The notes under the pieces: generated by a model
Seen by the model: only the letters and a program-made list of their open reading frames with translations
The model's database searches: none
Told to the model about the DNA's origin: nothing
In this document: one piece after another, positions 5,258-5,273 of the stretch
Layout: each line of letters opens with the position of its first letter
Position numbering within the stretch: position 1 is the stretch's first letter
Position numbers and translations under genes: made by a program
Assembly (NCBI GenBank): GCA_002401525.1
Contig: NVTH01000120.1
Coordinates: 5,046-10,318 of the forward strand
Length of the DNA: 5,273 nt
Origin: Moraxellaceae bacterium
Lineage (GTDB): Bacteria; Pseudomonadota; Gammaproteobacteria; Pseudomonadales; UBA3067
Direction: 5' to 3'

Positions 5258-5273
5258 TATATATATATAATTT
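5258..5273 (+). other. AT-repeat 3' flank of the Rab gene
   Basis: Directly after the TGA stop comes a TA dinucleotide repeat and AATTT to the window edge. This looks like a short ciliate 3' untranslated or intergenic region. There is no poly(A) tail, which with the retained intron indicates genomic DNA rather than a cDNA. Confidence 0.5.

Noticed and set aside
1..5273. CRISPR arrays, tRNAs, insertion sequences
   Set aside because: No regularly spaced repeats, tRNA-like cloverleaf ends or transposase motifs were seen on either strand.

Overview
The window joins two unrelated kinds of DNA. Positions 1 to about 4580 are ordinary gammaproteobacterial chromosome of moderate GC. From about 4580 to the end the sequence is strongly AT-rich and encodes a eukaryotic Rab6-type small GTPase. 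That gene can be read only if TAA and TAG mean glutamine and TGA means tryptophan internally but stop at the end, which points to a ciliate nuclear gene of the karyorelict or Condylostoma kind. The bacterial side has the order ygfB / coiled-coil (TIGR02449) gene - zapA - 6S RNA - ygfA, as known from Pseudomonas-like Gammaproteobacteria.

Layout of the bacterial part. 1-1317 (+) is the C-terminal tail of a large protein with three response-regulator receiver domains, probably the end of a hybrid sensor kinase whose sensor and kinase parts lie upstream. 1492-1740 and 1737-2108 (+) are a translationally coupled pair: a VF530-type small DNA-binding protein and an uncharacterised acidic protein. 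2109-2447 has no gene, but holds short inverted repeats and a sigma-54-like element. 2448-2573 (+) is a 41-residue single-helix membrane protein. On the minus strand, reading from right to left, lie a 69-aa coiled-coil protein (4202-3993), zapA (3978-3676), 6S RNA (about 3477-3294) and ygfA (3175-2594). Together these cover Z-ring assembly, control of the housekeeping RNA polymerase and folate salvage. ygfB (UPF0149) starts divergently at 4391 and is cut off after about 62 residues.

The join. The bacterial ygfB frame runs straight into the P-loop of the Rab gene at about 4570-4600. The Rab gene lacks only its first residues. It carries all five G motifs, one probable 19-nt (or 25-nt) intron, a C-terminal CC prenylation motif and a TGA stop at 5255-5257. 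A ciliate-code gene fused inside a bacterial gene cannot work in the bacterium. I therefore infer a chimeric clone, amplification product or assembly rather than gene transfer. It still suggests that the bacterium was sampled together with such a ciliate, as symbiont, prey or surface associate. The dual-meaning TGA code and the mini-intron are the most interesting signals here.
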